64,000 bases of DNA from assembly GCF_009859475.1 (NCBI RefSeq), contig NZ_CP044549.1, positions 3,534,001-3,598,000 of the forward strand, written 5' to 3'. Of the stretch, positions 28,235 through 36,418 are shown piece after piece. How positions within the stretch are numbered: the first letter of the stretch is position 1; each line of letters opens with the position of its first letter. This stretch comes from Hydrogenophaga sp. BPS33 (GTDB lineage Bacteria > Pseudomonadota > Gammaproteobacteria > Burkholderiales > Burkholderiaceae_C). The notes under the pieces were generated by a model. The model searched no databases, was not told where the DNA came from, and saw only the letters and a list, made by a program, of their open reading frames with translations. Both the position numbers and the translations under genes were made by a program.

Positions 28235-29163
28235 GCGGGCATGTCGGCAAGCGCTGAAAACCATGCCAGGGCCTCATCGAGATTCCCATACTCGAGGTCA
28301 TAGCAGCCACATTCGTCCACCAACCTCGCCAAGGCCTGGAAACCAGCACGCCCGTGCACATGGTGATTGAAGCTGTTGGATGCAAGTTCGACCAGCGCAT
28401 GGGCCTTGGGCCGGTCTTGCACTGACAGCGCTGCCATTTTCTTAAACCGAGGAAAGATCACCCAGGCAGGCTTGGCCAACTCGCCTGCTCGGGTCAAACT
28501 CTGCGCAGAGATGCGCATATGAGCCACCGATCCCTTCATCGTGTCGTGAGCGACAGGACCGAAACTCGCACCAGGTGCGCGGCCTCGAATGACTTCGATG
28601 GACTCGTTTTTCAGGCTCACGGGACGTGGGGAGGGCGTGACCAGTCCCGAAACGGGATCGAGCAATGCCATCTCGTCCGACAAGAGACGCCAGCCATTCA
28701 GCATGAGCGCTGCGCACAACGTGCTTTTCCCTGAGCCGGGCGGCGCCGGCAAGACCAACACCCGCCCGCCACGTTCGAGGACAGCAGAGTGCAGCGTGAT
28801 CCATGTGTGGCAATAGCTGGTCACGCACCAGTTCATGCCCCATTCCAGGAACGCGTACGCCTCGCCATAAGCCAGGGGCGTGAAGGGTTGAAACCCGTCC
28901 ATCTCGAATATGCAGACCGACTTGAACAGCCGCCGTCTTGGCTTTACCGATACATGGAAGTCCGCAAAAACCTCTTCACCCTGCAAGAGTTCGTGTTCGG
29001 CATACAGCGCATGCAAGCCCTGCGCAACCACCGGGATGGGACTGCGAATGTGCATGACGAAAGGCGGTATGCGCAGCGTCACGCCGTCAGAGCGGAGGCG
29101 CTGCGCCAGTTCCGCAGAAGAAACTTCTGAAAGCGTCCGCGTGGACTTCACCCCTGAGTGCAC
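28231..29163 (-). CDS. HprK-related kinase A
   Basis: 310 residues. Walker A is PPGSGKST at residues 141-148, in the context HSAVLERGGRVLVLPAP. This resembles the C-terminal kinase domain of HPr kinase/phosphorylase, but the HPr-specific parts are not recognised. DEMALLDPVSG follows as the second acidic motif. The GTG at 29163 overlaps the PqqD-like gene by 16 bp; later starts are possible. Family knowledge places such kinases in an 'HPr-rel-A system' with a PqqD-like protein and a nucleotidyltransferase, function unknown. Confidence 0.87.
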   Translation of the reverse strand: MHSGVKSTRTLSEVSSAELAQRLRSDGVTLRIPPFVMHIRSPIPVVAQGLHALYAEHELLQGEEVFADFHVSVKPRRRLFKSVCIFEMDGFQPFTPLAYGEAYAFLEWGMNWCVTSYCHTWITLHSAVLERGGRVLVLPAPPGSGKSTLCAALMLNGWRLLSDEMALLDPVSGLVTPSPRPVSLKNESIEVIRGRAPGASFGPVAHDTMKGSVAHMRISAQSLTRAGELAKPAWVIFPRFKKMAALSVQDRPKAHALVELASNSFNHHVHGRAGFQALARLVDECGCYDLEYGNLDEALAWFSALADMPA

Positions 29164-29441
29164 GCGATCAAACCCATCGACTCGAATTGCAAAAGCAAAG
29201 ATTGCAACATGCTCAGATCTTCCGCCTCTGGCTCATCGAGGCCCAAGGCATGTGCCAGGCTTTGAGCATTGGAAGCACGTTGAGCTTGAAGCAGAGCAAA
29301 CGCCTCGCCGGCGATTGGGGTTAGCGCATGCAAGCTACCGTTGGCATCGTCATAGACGACCACGCCATCTGGCCAACTCTGAACGGCAAATTGATCGACT
29401 CTTGGGCAATGGTAGTTGCCCAGAGCCTGCTCAAAACTCAC
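29148..29441 (-). CDS. HPr-rel-A system PqqD-family peptide chaperone
   Basis: 97 residues with the PqqD/RRE fold pattern: VVVYDDANGSLHALTPIAGEAFALLQ, then a helical half ending in LQFESMGLIACTQG. PqqD-type proteins bind leader peptides and present them to modifying enzymes. The GTG start overlaps the stop of the upstream Tat-exported gene (GTGA). This places a leader-peptide binder immediately after its most likely client and before the kinase. Confidence 0.85.
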   Translation of the reverse strand: MSFEQALGNYHCPRVDQFAVQSWPDGVVVYDDANGSLHALTPIAGEAFALLQAQRASNAQSLAHALGLDEPEAEDLSMLQSLLLQFESMGLIACTQG

Positions 29442-30031
29442 AGAAAAGCTCGACCGAAAACCGCTTCAAAGTACTGCATCGTTTGATCGAGAGACCAGGT
29501 TGCACCCGCGAAAGGAGACCACCGGCCCTGCCCTTCCCAAATGGCCTTGCACTGCGCCCTCGTCAACAGGACTTGAGTGGGGTCGTCGTTGCAGGCCCGA
29601 GCACTGAGGAACGCGGCAGCAACGTGGCGGGCCAACGCCGCATTGTTGCGATTGCCGCCCTGTTCAAGCACCTGCTGGATCGTCAAGTCACGATAGGCAT
29701 TGCCGGGGTCTTGTTTGAAGCCTGTGGCGTCCGACAAAAACTTGGTGGTTTCCTTGAAATTCGTTGGCAAGCGCCCGCTATTGTTCTTCCAGTAACCGTG
29801 GGACTTGCACTCGTAGTCGGTCTTGAGGGCACGGCCTTGACTGACTTTCCAATTCGCAGCGGCCAACGACGAAAACGACGATGGACGGATACAGGTGTGA
29901 TCCCCTGCAAGAACGCTATTGCTCTTCAGCGCAGCAACAACCGGCGCAGCAGACAACCCTGCGCGCACCAACCGGCGGCGAGAGAGACCAGAGGACGAGG
30001 AAGGCGTGGAGTGCGATGAGTCGGTCATCAT
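29438..30031 (-). CDS. Tat-exported protein with a C-x(2)-GYWKN motif, probable client of the HPr-rel-A genes
   Basis: 197 residues. A twin-arginine-type signal (LSRRRLVRAGLSAAPVVAAL) precedes ANVLAG-like sequence around residue 40. The mature part has ECKSHGYWKNNSGRLP, a C-x-x-GYWKN motif seen in diverse secreted bacterial proteins. Two further cysteines (ARACNDD and RAQCKAI) follow. It is the first gene of the operon. Two adjacent ATGs (30031, 30028) follow a GAGG. No known enzyme family was recognised. Being the modified or processed product is inferred from position only. Confidence 0.7.
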   Translation of the reverse strand: MMTDSSHSTPSSSSGLSRRRLVRAGLSAAPVVAALKSNSVLAGDHTCIRPSSFSSLAAANWKVSQGRALKTDYECKSHGYWKNNSGRLPTNFKETTKFLSDATGFKQDPGNAYRDLTIQQVLEQGGNRNNAALARHVAAAFLSARACNDDPTQVLLTRAQCKAIWEGQGRWSPFAGATWSLDQTMQYFEAVFGRAFL

Positions 30032-30185
30032 GAGTACCTCTAAACAACGGAACTGGATCCGGCGCGATCAATGACGGTCAGTATAGATGCATCGCAACAA
30101 AAAGTAAGCAATCAAGAACCGAAAAACCGGGCAAATTACCGCCACAGTACGTCTTGACGTCGCTCATGTCCTTAAAAAAACAAAG
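30032..30185. promoter_or_regulatory. Presumed promoter region of the HPr-rel-A operon
   Basis: About 150 bp between the operon start and the tRNA terminator. It is AT-richer than the surroundings (for example AAAAAGTAAGCAATC on the plus strand). No convincing -35/-10 pair or operator was identified by eye. Confidence 0.3.
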
Positions 30186-30219
30186 AAAAAGCCCGGGATC
30201 TTTCGATCCCGGGCTTTTT
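30186..30219. terminator. Rho-independent terminator after tRNA-Pro
   Basis: A 10-bp perfect stem, GCCCGGGATC/GATCCCGGGC, closes a TTTC loop and is flanked by A-run and T-run, so it can act in both directions. It lies 11 bp beyond the tRNA 3' end. Confidence 0.9.
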
Positions 30220-30230
30220 GGGGCAAGAAA

Positions 30231-30307
30231 TGGTCGGCGTGGCGGGATTCGAACTCGCGACCCCTTGCACCCCATGCAAGTGCGCTACCAGGCTGCGCTA
30301 CACGCCG
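30231..30307 (-). tRNA. tRNA-Pro (anticodon GGG)
   Basis: A 77-nt tRNA on the minus strand. The acceptor arms CGGCGTG/CACGCCG pair and the T-arm has GTTCGAATC. The anticodon stem CTTGC/GCAAG closes the loop ATGGGGT, giving anticodon GGG for CCC codons. The 3' CCA is encoded. A tRNA-Pro next to the ihfA-MerR genes is common in Burkholderiales. The mobile island is not inserted here. Confidence 0.96.
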
Positions 30308-30342
30308 ACAAGCCTCAAATTATAGCGTTCAAAACAGGGGTT

Positions 30343-30801
30343 TCAGGCTGCGCGTGCGAGAAGCTCTCGAATTTCAAGCAACTCACGGCGCACGTCTCGC
30401 AGCAAGGCGCCGGAAGCACCATGCGCCGACATTTCGCTGCTGTTCGACAAGGGGTCCTCTTGCATGCCCTCAGAAGCAGAAGCGCCAAGCTCCATCACAT
30501 CAATGGCCTCGTCTTCGTCCCCGCGTCGCTTCTCCCGCTCTGCTTGCACAAGCTCTTGGAGCTTGTTGCGAGCGCCACTGATGGTGAAGCCCTGGTCGTA
30601 CAGCAGTTCCCGAATCCGGCGAATCATCAGCACCTCATGATGCTGGTAATACCTCCGATTGCCTCGCCGTTTCATGGGTCGAAGCTGCGTGAACTCTTGC
30701 TCCCAATACCTCAGGACATGCGGTTTAACACCGCACAACTCCCCGACTTCACCAATCGTGAAGTAGCGTTTAGCAGGAATGGTTGGGAGATTTTTTTCCA
30801 T
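30343..30801 (-). CDS. MerR-family transcriptional regulator next to ihfA
   Basis: 152 residues. An N-terminal MerR winged helix (FTIGEVGELCGVKPHVLRYWEQEF, then RRYYQHHEVLMIRRIRELLY) is followed by a short coiled coil and an acidic C-terminal tail ending in a predicted helix. There are no conserved cysteines of the metal-sensing type. This gene commonly follows ihfA in beta- and gammaproteobacteria and its target is unknown. The ATG at 30801 (MEKNLPTIP) is preferred to one three codons earlier. Confidence 0.9.
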   Translation of the reverse strand: MEKNLPTIPAKRYFTIGEVGELCGVKPHVLRYWEQEFTQLRPMKRRGNRRYYQHHEVLMIRRIRELLYDQGFTISGARNKLQELVQAEREKRRGDEDEAIDVMELGASASEGMQEDPLSNSSEMSAHGASGALLRDVRRELLEIRELLARAA

Positions 30802-30904
30802 GAAAATCAAGGCAGTATGAGCCGAACCTTGAAATCTACTCTAACTGACGTTGCCATGCGCGGCGGATCGCGCCTTTCCGGGAGAAATGTTGCAACTCAC
30901 ACTC

Positions 30905-30931
30905 AAAAAAAACGCACCCTCGTGGATGCGT
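30905..30931 (-). terminator. Terminator after ihfA
   Basis: Reading leftward, ACGCATCC-ACGA-GGGTGCGT forms a stem with a run of eight T residues after it. It lies between ihfA and the MerR-family gene, so the regulator probably relies on read-through or its own promoter. Confidence 0.75.
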
Positions 30932-30964
30932 CTATGGGGTTGATCCCGCGTCAGCGGCGGGAGA

Positions 30965-31291
30965 TCAACTGCCAATCACAGCCGTCTGGACCTGCTCCTT
31001 TAGCTTGGGACTGGCATGAAATGTGACAACTCGACGCGCCTCGATGGCCACCGGCTCTCCGGTCCGCGGATTCCGGCCGGGGCGAGGAGCCTTGGTACGG
31101 ATCTGAAAATTGCCGAACCCAGAGATCTTCACGTCGGTGCCCTCGACCAGGCTATCCGTGATCAGGTCAAAAAAAGCGTCGATCATGTCTTTGGACTCGC
31201 GCTTGTTCAAACCGATCTGGTCGAACAACAATTCGGCGAGTTGCGCCTTTGTCAAGGCGGGCGTTTCCAAACTTTCGACAGCAAGTTCCAT
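30965..31291 (-). CDS. ihfA: Integration host factor subunit alpha
   Basis: 108-residue DNA-bending protein that acts with IhfB in recombination, replication and transcription. The HU/IHF fold is complete ([20 protein letters not shown], then [21 protein letters not shown] with the intercalating proline arm). It directly follows pheT, as in E. coli, where ihfA is part of the pheST operon. Confidence 0.96.
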   Translation of the reverse strand: MELAVESLETPALTKAQLAELLFDQIGLNKRESKDMIDAFFDLITDSLVEGTDVKISGFGNFQIRTKAPRPGRNPRTGEPVAIEARRVVTFHASPKLKEQVQTAVIGS

Positions 31292-31313
31292 TCAAGATCT
31301 CCTCCTTGTTCGT

Positions 31314-33749
31314 TCAGGCGCGAAGCCGCCCATCAACACCTTGCACCATCGCATCGACAGCGGCTTGCACCGTTGATTCGATATCGTCCTCGGTCAGTGT
31401 AGCGTCGTCGCGCATCAGCACCAGGCGCACCGCCAAGCTCTTCTCGTCTTGAGCCAGACCACCTGCTTGAACCACGTCATGGGCCGCGACCTTCTTTGGC
31501 CGGTACACATCGAACAACACCACATCGCGCAACCATGAACGGTTGGCCGCGCGAATCGCTTTGATCACGTTGTCGTGCGTCACCGACTCTTTGACCACAA
31601 TGGCCAGATCGCGCTCGACCACCTGGTAACGGCTGACTGGCTGGTACAGGGGCACTGGCCGCGCCAAGACCGCATCAAGCGCCAGCTCGAACAGGACCGG
31701 TGCTTGCGCCAAGTCGTACACTTGGCGCCATTTAGGGTGCAGTTCACCCACGTGTCCGATGCAACGATCGTCCTGCCAGATGCTTGCACTGCGCCCAGGA
31801 TGCATGGCGGGATGCTGCGCAGCGATGAATCGCAGTGAATGCGATGACAACAGGGCCTGCACATCGCCCTTGACATCAAAGAAATCCACGGATCGCTCGT
31901 TCGCACCCCATTGCAGGATGTCAACGCCGCCATACGCGATTCCAGCCACGCGCATGGGCTGCTGAAAGCCTGCCACGGTGGTGTCGCTGTCGCGGACGGA
32001 CGGGTCCTTGGAAAACACCCGCCCGACTTCGAAGAGCCGTACGCGATCAGCGCGGCGGTCCAGGTTGAATTTGAGCGTGGAAATCAATCCTCCCAGGAGC
32101 GACGAGCGCATCACACTCATCTGGCTGGCGATGGGGTTGAGCAACCGAATCGGATCGTTGTTGCCGGCAAGCTCCCGCTCCCACCGCTCTTCCACGAAAC
32201 TGAAGTTGATGGTCTCCTGGTAACCGAGCCGAGCCAGGTCACGGCGAACGTCGAAGGGGCCTCGGCGCGATTCCGCACGGATCTTTGCCGTGATGGGTGC
32301 TTGTGGCGGTGTATCGGGCAGATGTTCGTAACCGACAACGCGGGCAACTTCTTCAATCAAGTCCTCTTCAATCTGCAGGTCAAACCGGTAAGCTGGCGCC
32401 ACGACGGTGATTTCACCCTCACCCTCCTCGACCCGCAAGCCCAGACGGCGCAAGGCATCCGCACATTGCACCTGAGTGATCGGCATGCCTATCACCTTGG
32501 CCGCGCGAGCCACCCTCAGCCTCACCGTCGCAGGCTGGGGGGTGTTAACGATCTGGTCATCGAGCACACTGGCCTGGCCACCACAGATCTCGAGCACCAA
32601 CTGCGTGATGCGCTCGACATGCTGACGTGTGGTGGAAGGATCTACGCCGCGCTCGAAACGATGGCCTGCATCGGTGGAGAAATTAAAACGGCGCGAGCGG
32701 CCGGCGATGGACTTGGGCCACCAGAAGGCCGCCTCGATATAAATGTTCTGCGTGTCATCGGACACTGCCGTCGAATCGCCGCCCATGATGCCGGCCAGCG
32801 ACTCCACCGATTGGTCGTCTGCGATGACACCGACTTGCGCGTCTACCTGGATCGTATTGCCGTTGAGCAGCTTCAGCGATTCGCCTTCGCGCCCCCAGCG
32901 CACCTGCAAGCCGCCGTGGATCTTGTCCAGATCGAAGATGTGCGACGGTCGGCCGAGTTCAAACATCACGTAGTTCGAGATGTCCACCAATGGCGAGACA
33001 CTGCGCTGGCCGCATCGCTCCAACCGGTCGACCATCCAGGCAGGCGTCGTTGCACGCGTATTGACGCCACGCACGATGCGACCGGTGAAACGACCGCAAA
33101 GATCGGGGGCCAACACCTGGACCGCCAACCGGTCTTGCAACGTCGGCGTCACGGCAGAGAACGTCGGCTCGATCAATGGCGAACCCGTCAACGCGGACAG
33201 CTCGCGTGCGATGCCATACACGCTCAGGCAGTGCGCAAGATTGGGCGTGAGCTTGAGAGTGAACAACATGTCATCCAACGCAAGCTGCTCGCGGATATCG
33301 CGCCCCACCAAGGCATCTCCAGGCAACTCCAGCAAACCTCCATGGTCATCGGACAGCTTGAGTTCGCGCGCCGAGCACAGCATGCCCTGGCTCTCGACAC
33401 CACGCAGCTTGCCCAGCTTGATCTGGAAAGACTTGCCATCTTCTCCCGGGGGCAGCGCCGCGCCCACCAGCGCGCAGGGCACCTTGAGACCCACGCGTGC
33501 GTTGGGCGCACCACAGACAATCTGGAGCAAATCGCCCGGCCCCGCGTTCACTTGGCAAACGCGGAGGCGATCGGCATTCGGATGCTGCTCGGCAGAAACG
33601 ATTTCGGCGACCACCACCTTCGAAAACGGAGGTGCAACGGGTTGCATCTCCTCGACCTCAAGACCCGCCATGGTCAAGGTGTCGGCGAGTTGTTGGCTGC
33701 TCAGCGGCGGGTTGCAGAAGGCGCGCAGCCAGGATTCGGGAAATTGCAT
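31314..33749 (-). CDS. pheT: Phenylalanine-tRNA ligase beta subunit
   Basis: 811 residues. The domains are in the expected order: N-terminal tRNA-binding EMAP-like part (residues ~40-150), B3/B4 editing domain, B5 domain, and a C-terminal anticodon-binding FDX-ACB domain (YQPVSRYQVVERDLAIVVKE onward). It forms the alpha2beta2 enzyme with PheS and starts 10 bp after it. Confidence 0.97.
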   Translation of the reverse strand: MQFPESWLRAFCNPPLSSQQLADTLTMAGLEVEEMQPVAPPFSKVVVAEIVSAEQHPNADRLRVCQVNAGPGDLLQIVCGAPNARVGLKVPCALVGAALPPGEDGKSFQIKLGKLRGVESQGMLCSARELKLSDDHGGLLELPGDALVGRDIREQLALDDMLFTLKLTPNLAHCLSVYGIARELSALTGSPLIEPTFSAVTPTLQDRLAVQVLAPDLCGRFTGRIVRGVNTRATTPAWMVDRLERCGQRSVSPLVDISNYVMFELGRPSHIFDLDKIHGGLQVRWGREGESLKLLNGNTIQVDAQVGVIADDQSVESLAGIMGGDSTAVSDDTQNIYIEAAFWWPKSIAGRSRRFNFSTDAGHRFERGVDPSTTRQHVERITQLVLEICGGQASVLDDQIVNTPQPATVRLRVARAAKVIGMPITQVQCADALRRLGLRVEEGEGEITVVAPAYRFDLQIEEDLIEEVARVVGYEHLPDTPPQAPITAKIRAESRRGPFDVRRDLARLGYQETINFSFVEERWERELAGNNDPIRLLNPIASQMSVMRSSLLGGLISTLKFNLDRRADRVRLFEVGRVFSKDPSVRDSDTTVAGFQQPMRVAGIAYGGVDILQWGANERSVDFFDVKGDVQALLSSHSLRFIAAQHPAMHPGRSASIWQDDRCIGHVGELHPKWRQVYDLAQAPVLFELALDAVLARPVPLYQPVSRYQVVERDLAIVVKESVTHDNVIKAIRAANRSWLRDVVLFDVYRPKKVAAHDVVQAGGLAQDEKSLAVRLVLMRDDATLTEDDIESTVQAAVDAMVQGVDGRLRA

Positions 33750-33758
33750 GTCTTGGTC

Positions 33759-34811
33759 TCAGCGGAACTGGGCGAGAAAACGGATGTCACCGTCGAAGAA
33801 CAATCGCAGGTCGTTGACGCCATAGCGCAGCATGGTCAACCGGTCAGGACCCATGCCAAAGGCGAAACCGATGTAGCGCTCCGGATCCAGTCCCATGTTT
33901 CGAACCACATTCGGATGCACCTGACCAGAACCCGCCACCTCCAACCAGCGGCCTGCCAAAGGACCTTGCTGGAACTGAATGTCGATTTCTGCGCTGGGCT
34001 CGGTGAAGGGAAAGAAGCTGGGACGGAACCGCAGCACCAGATCATCCGATTCGAAGAATGTCCGGCAGAAATCGGTGAAGACGTATTTCAGGTCCTTGAA
34101 GCTGACGTTCTCGCCAATCCAAAGCCCCTCGCACTGGTGAAACATCGGAGAATGCGTCGCATCGCTGTCCACGCGGTAGGTGCGGCCCGGCGCGATCACG
34201 CGAATCTCCGGCATGGAGTGCCCCGCATCGAGATCGGCGCGGTGGCGCTTGACGTGCTGCACGGCATGACGGATCTGCATCGGGCTGGTATGGGTGCGCA
34301 GCAGGTTCGGCGCCTTCTCACTCCCGCCTTCCACATAGAAGGTGTCGTGCATGGAACGCGCCGGATGGTCTTCTGGCGTATTGAGCGCAGTGAAGTTGAA
34401 CCAGTCCGATTCGATCTCGGGACCATCCGCCACCTCAAACCCCATGGAGCCAAAAATGGCCTCGATGCGCTCCAAGGTGAGGCTCACGGGATGCAGGCCT
34501 CCCTGGCCGTGCCGGCGGCCCGGCAACGTGACATCCAGCGCCTCCGCCTTCAGTTGCGCTTGCAACTCCGCATCGGCCAAGGCCTGCCGGCGCTCGGTCA
34601 GCGCAAGTTCGATGGCCTGTTTTGACTGGTTGATGGCCGCGCCGCGGGACTTCTTCTCGACCACGGTCAGCGCACCCAGCCCCTTCATCAGCTCGGTGAT
34701 ACGCCCCGATTTTCCGAGATACTGAGCCTTGGCATTCTCCAGATCGGCCGGCGTGTTGGCCTGTGCAAAATCGTTGCGGGCACTATCGACCAGTGCGTCC
34801 AACTCGTTCAT
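33759..34811 (-). CDS. pheS: Phenylalanine-tRNA ligase alpha subunit
   Basis: 350-residue catalytic subunit. An N-terminal coiled coil (residues ~1-100) precedes the class II core with motif 2 ([10 protein letters not shown] region) and motif 3 ([13 protein letters not shown]). The ATG at 34811 overlaps a TGA that ends a 16-codon open frame containing three Phe codons. A terminator-like structure lies upstream, so termination control is plausible. Confidence 0.97.
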   Translation of the reverse strand: MNELDALVDSARNDFAQANTPADLENAKAQYLGKSGRITELMKGLGALTVVEKKSRGAAINQSKQAIELALTERRQALADAELQAQLKAEALDVTLPGRRHGQGGLHPVSLTLERIEAIFGSMGFEVADGPEIESDWFNFTALNTPEDHPARSMHDTFYVEGGSEKAPNLLRTHTSPMQIRHAVQHVKRHRADLDAGHSMPEIRVIAPGRTYRVDSDATHSPMFHQCEGLWIGENVSFKDLKYVFTDFCRTFFESDDLVLRFRPSFFPFTEPSAEIDIQFQQGPLAGRWLEVAGSGQVHPNVVRNMGLDPERYIGFAFGMGPDRLTMLRYGVNDLRLFFDGDIRFLAQFR

Positions 34812-34837
34812 GTGTGTGCTTGAATCGTTGGGAAAAT

Positions 34838-34887
34838 AAAAAAAGGGATTGAAGCCATTGAGGGAATCCCTCCAGCTTCAACCCCTT
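34838..34887 (-). terminator. Terminator/attenuator between rplT and pheS
   Basis: On the minus strand AGGGGTTGAAGCT pairs with GGCTTCAATCCCT, with an inner GGAGGGATTCCCTC hairpin, followed by seven T residues. It sits after rplT and 27 bp before pheS. It may end the L35/L20 transcript or act as an attenuator for pheST; the leader peptide needed for classical attenuation is not clear upstream. Confidence 0.7.
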
Positions 34888-34935
34888 TGAGCGACCAGGA
34901 AACACCGCGTTGCCGCGGCACGTCCCGGCCGTGAA

Positions 34936-35295
34936 TCAAGCGGCCAGCTTGGCTTTGACCTGCTCCACGATGCTGCCAAAGGCAGCGGGATCGTTCACCG
35001 CCAGATCGGCCAGGACCTTGCGGTCGATTTCGATCTGAGCCTTCTTCAAGCCGTTGGCGAATTGGCTGTACGTCAGGCCGCATGCGCGGGCACCGGCGTT
35101 GATACGGGCAATCCACAACTGGCGGAAGACGCGCTTCTTGGTGCGGCGGTCACGGTAGGCATATTGCCCGGCCTTCATCACCGCTTGCTTGGCGATGCGG
35201 AAGACGTTGCCGCGGCGGCCGCGGAAACCTTTGGCCAGAGCCAGTACTTTTTTGTGTCGGGCGCGAGCCGTTACACCACGTTTGACGCGAGGCAT
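34936..35295 (-). CDS. rplT: Large ribosomal subunit protein bL20
   Basis: 119-residue ribosomal protein binding 23S rRNA domain I early in assembly. [18 protein letters not shown] opens the protein, and the basic N-terminal extension and globular domain are complete. The ATG at 35295 is chosen over an open extension to 35391. In E. coli L20 represses rpmI-rplT translation; the 185-bp space upstream of rpmI could hold such an operator. Confidence 0.97.
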   Translation of the reverse strand: MPRVKRGVTARARHKKVLALAKGFRGRRGNVFRIAKQAVMKAGQYAYRDRRTKKRVFRQLWIARINAGARACGLTYSQFANGLKKAQIEIDRKVLADLAVNDPAAFGSIVEQVKAKLAA

Positions 35296-35320
35296 GTGTG
35301 TTCTCCTTGTTCGTCGTTGA

Positions 35321-35524
35321 TCAAATGCCCGTGCCGGGCAGCATCTGTGCCATGTGACCCATGTTGGTCTCATGCACGGTGACTGCTCCACGCAGGTGGC
35401 GCTTGTTCTTGGTGGTCTTCTTGGTCAGGATGTGACGCTTGAAGGCTTGGCCGCGCTTGACGGTACCACCGGGACGAACGCGAAAACGTTTCTTCGCGCT
35501 GCTCTTGGTCTTCATTTTGGGCAT
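35321..35524 (-). CDS. rpmI: Large ribosomal subunit protein bL35
   Basis: 67-residue basic ribosomal protein, [20 protein letters not shown] at the N-terminus. The ATG at 35524 gives the standard start; one two codons earlier (MKMPKM) is possible. It is followed by rplT after 25 bp and preceded by a 185-bp structured gap after infC. Confidence 0.96.
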   Translation of the reverse strand: MPKMKTKSSAKKRFRVRPGGTVKRGQAFKRHILTKKTTKNKRHLRGAVTVHETNMGHMAQMLPGTGI

Positions 35525-35709
35525 CTTCATGCTCCTTTTCATTTGTGCTCGTGAGGCGCCGCGAACCTTCCGCGGACTTGTTGGCCCCGAGCCACTTTTG
35601 GGGATGGCCTTTCGACCATCCGATTCGGCGCCGAGCCTTTCAGCCTGCGCCTCGGACCAGCAGGAGACTACCCTGCCCATCCAATCCTGTTCTTGTCAAT
35701 CGGCGGTGT

Positions 35710-36309
35710 TCAGGTCACCGGCTGACTTGCCGCTTCGGCAGGTTTGGCCACACCACCTGAAGCCTTCTTTCGTCCAGGCGCGATCATCATGATCATCTGA
35801 CGCCCTTCCAGCTTGGGAAACTGCTCCACCACAATGGAATCCGCCAACTCGTCGCGGATGCGGTTCAACAGAGCCAATCCGAGGTCCTGGTGGGTGATCT
35901 CACGGCCGCGGAACCGCAGCGTGATCTTGCATTTGTCACCGTCGTCCAGGAAGCGGCGGATGTTCCGCATCTTGATGTTGTAGTCGCCATCATCGGTACC
36001 GGGTCGGAATTTGACCTCCTTGATTTCGATGACCGTTTGCTTGGCCTTGGCTTCCGCCGCCTTCTTCTGCTCCTGGTACTTGAACTTTCCGTAGTCCATC
36101 AAGCGACACACGGGAGGCACGGCCGTGGCCGCGATTTCGACCAGGTCCACGTCCAGTTCGCCGGCCATGCGCAGCGCTTCTTGCAGACTGACGATGCCCA
36201 GGGGCTCGTTTTCAGGTCCGTTGAGGCGAACCTCAGGAGCCATGATTTCCCGATTCAGTCTGTGTGCGCGCTCTTCACGTTGGCGGCGGTCGCGAAAGTT
36301 GGTAGCTAT
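35710..36309 (-). CDS. infC: Translation initiation factor IF-3, AUA start
   Basis: 199-residue factor that proofreads initiator tRNA and start codon on the 30S subunit. N-domain ([18 protein letters not shown]) and C-domain ([17 protein letters not shown]) are both complete. The start codon appears to be ATA at 36309 (ATA GCT ACC AAC), with AAGGA seven bases upstream. ATG starts in the frame lie far upstream or deep inside the protein. Rare AUU/AUA/AUC starts on infC are known and allow IF-3 to repress its own translation. Confidence 0.95.
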   Translation of the reverse strand: MATNFRDRRQREERAHRLNREIMAPEVRLNGPENEPLGIVSLQEALRMAGELDVDLVEIAATAVPPVCRLMDYGKFKYQEQKKAAEAKAKQTVIEIKEVKFRPGTDDGDYNIKMRNIRRFLDDGDKCKITLRFRGREITHQDLGLALLNRIRDELADSIVVEQFPKLEGRQMIMMIAPGRKKASGGVAKPAEAASQPVT

Positions 36310-36418
36310 GGTGAGTTCCTTTGTGTGGGCTTGATCAAGCGGAATGGCGGCACGACGGCCGCCACTGTGCACCCGAGGTGCGCCACAGCAGCGGGGGCAT
36401 CAACCGAAGCGTTTGACT

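Noticed and set aside
30231..30307. tRNA-Pro as an island attachment site
   Set aside because: Sequence on both sides is conserved core genome and there is no repeated tRNA end nearby.
34938..35116. 102-codon frame overlapping rplT
   Set aside because: It is a phase-shifted reading of rplT; only its last 16 codons are discussed as a possible mini frame.
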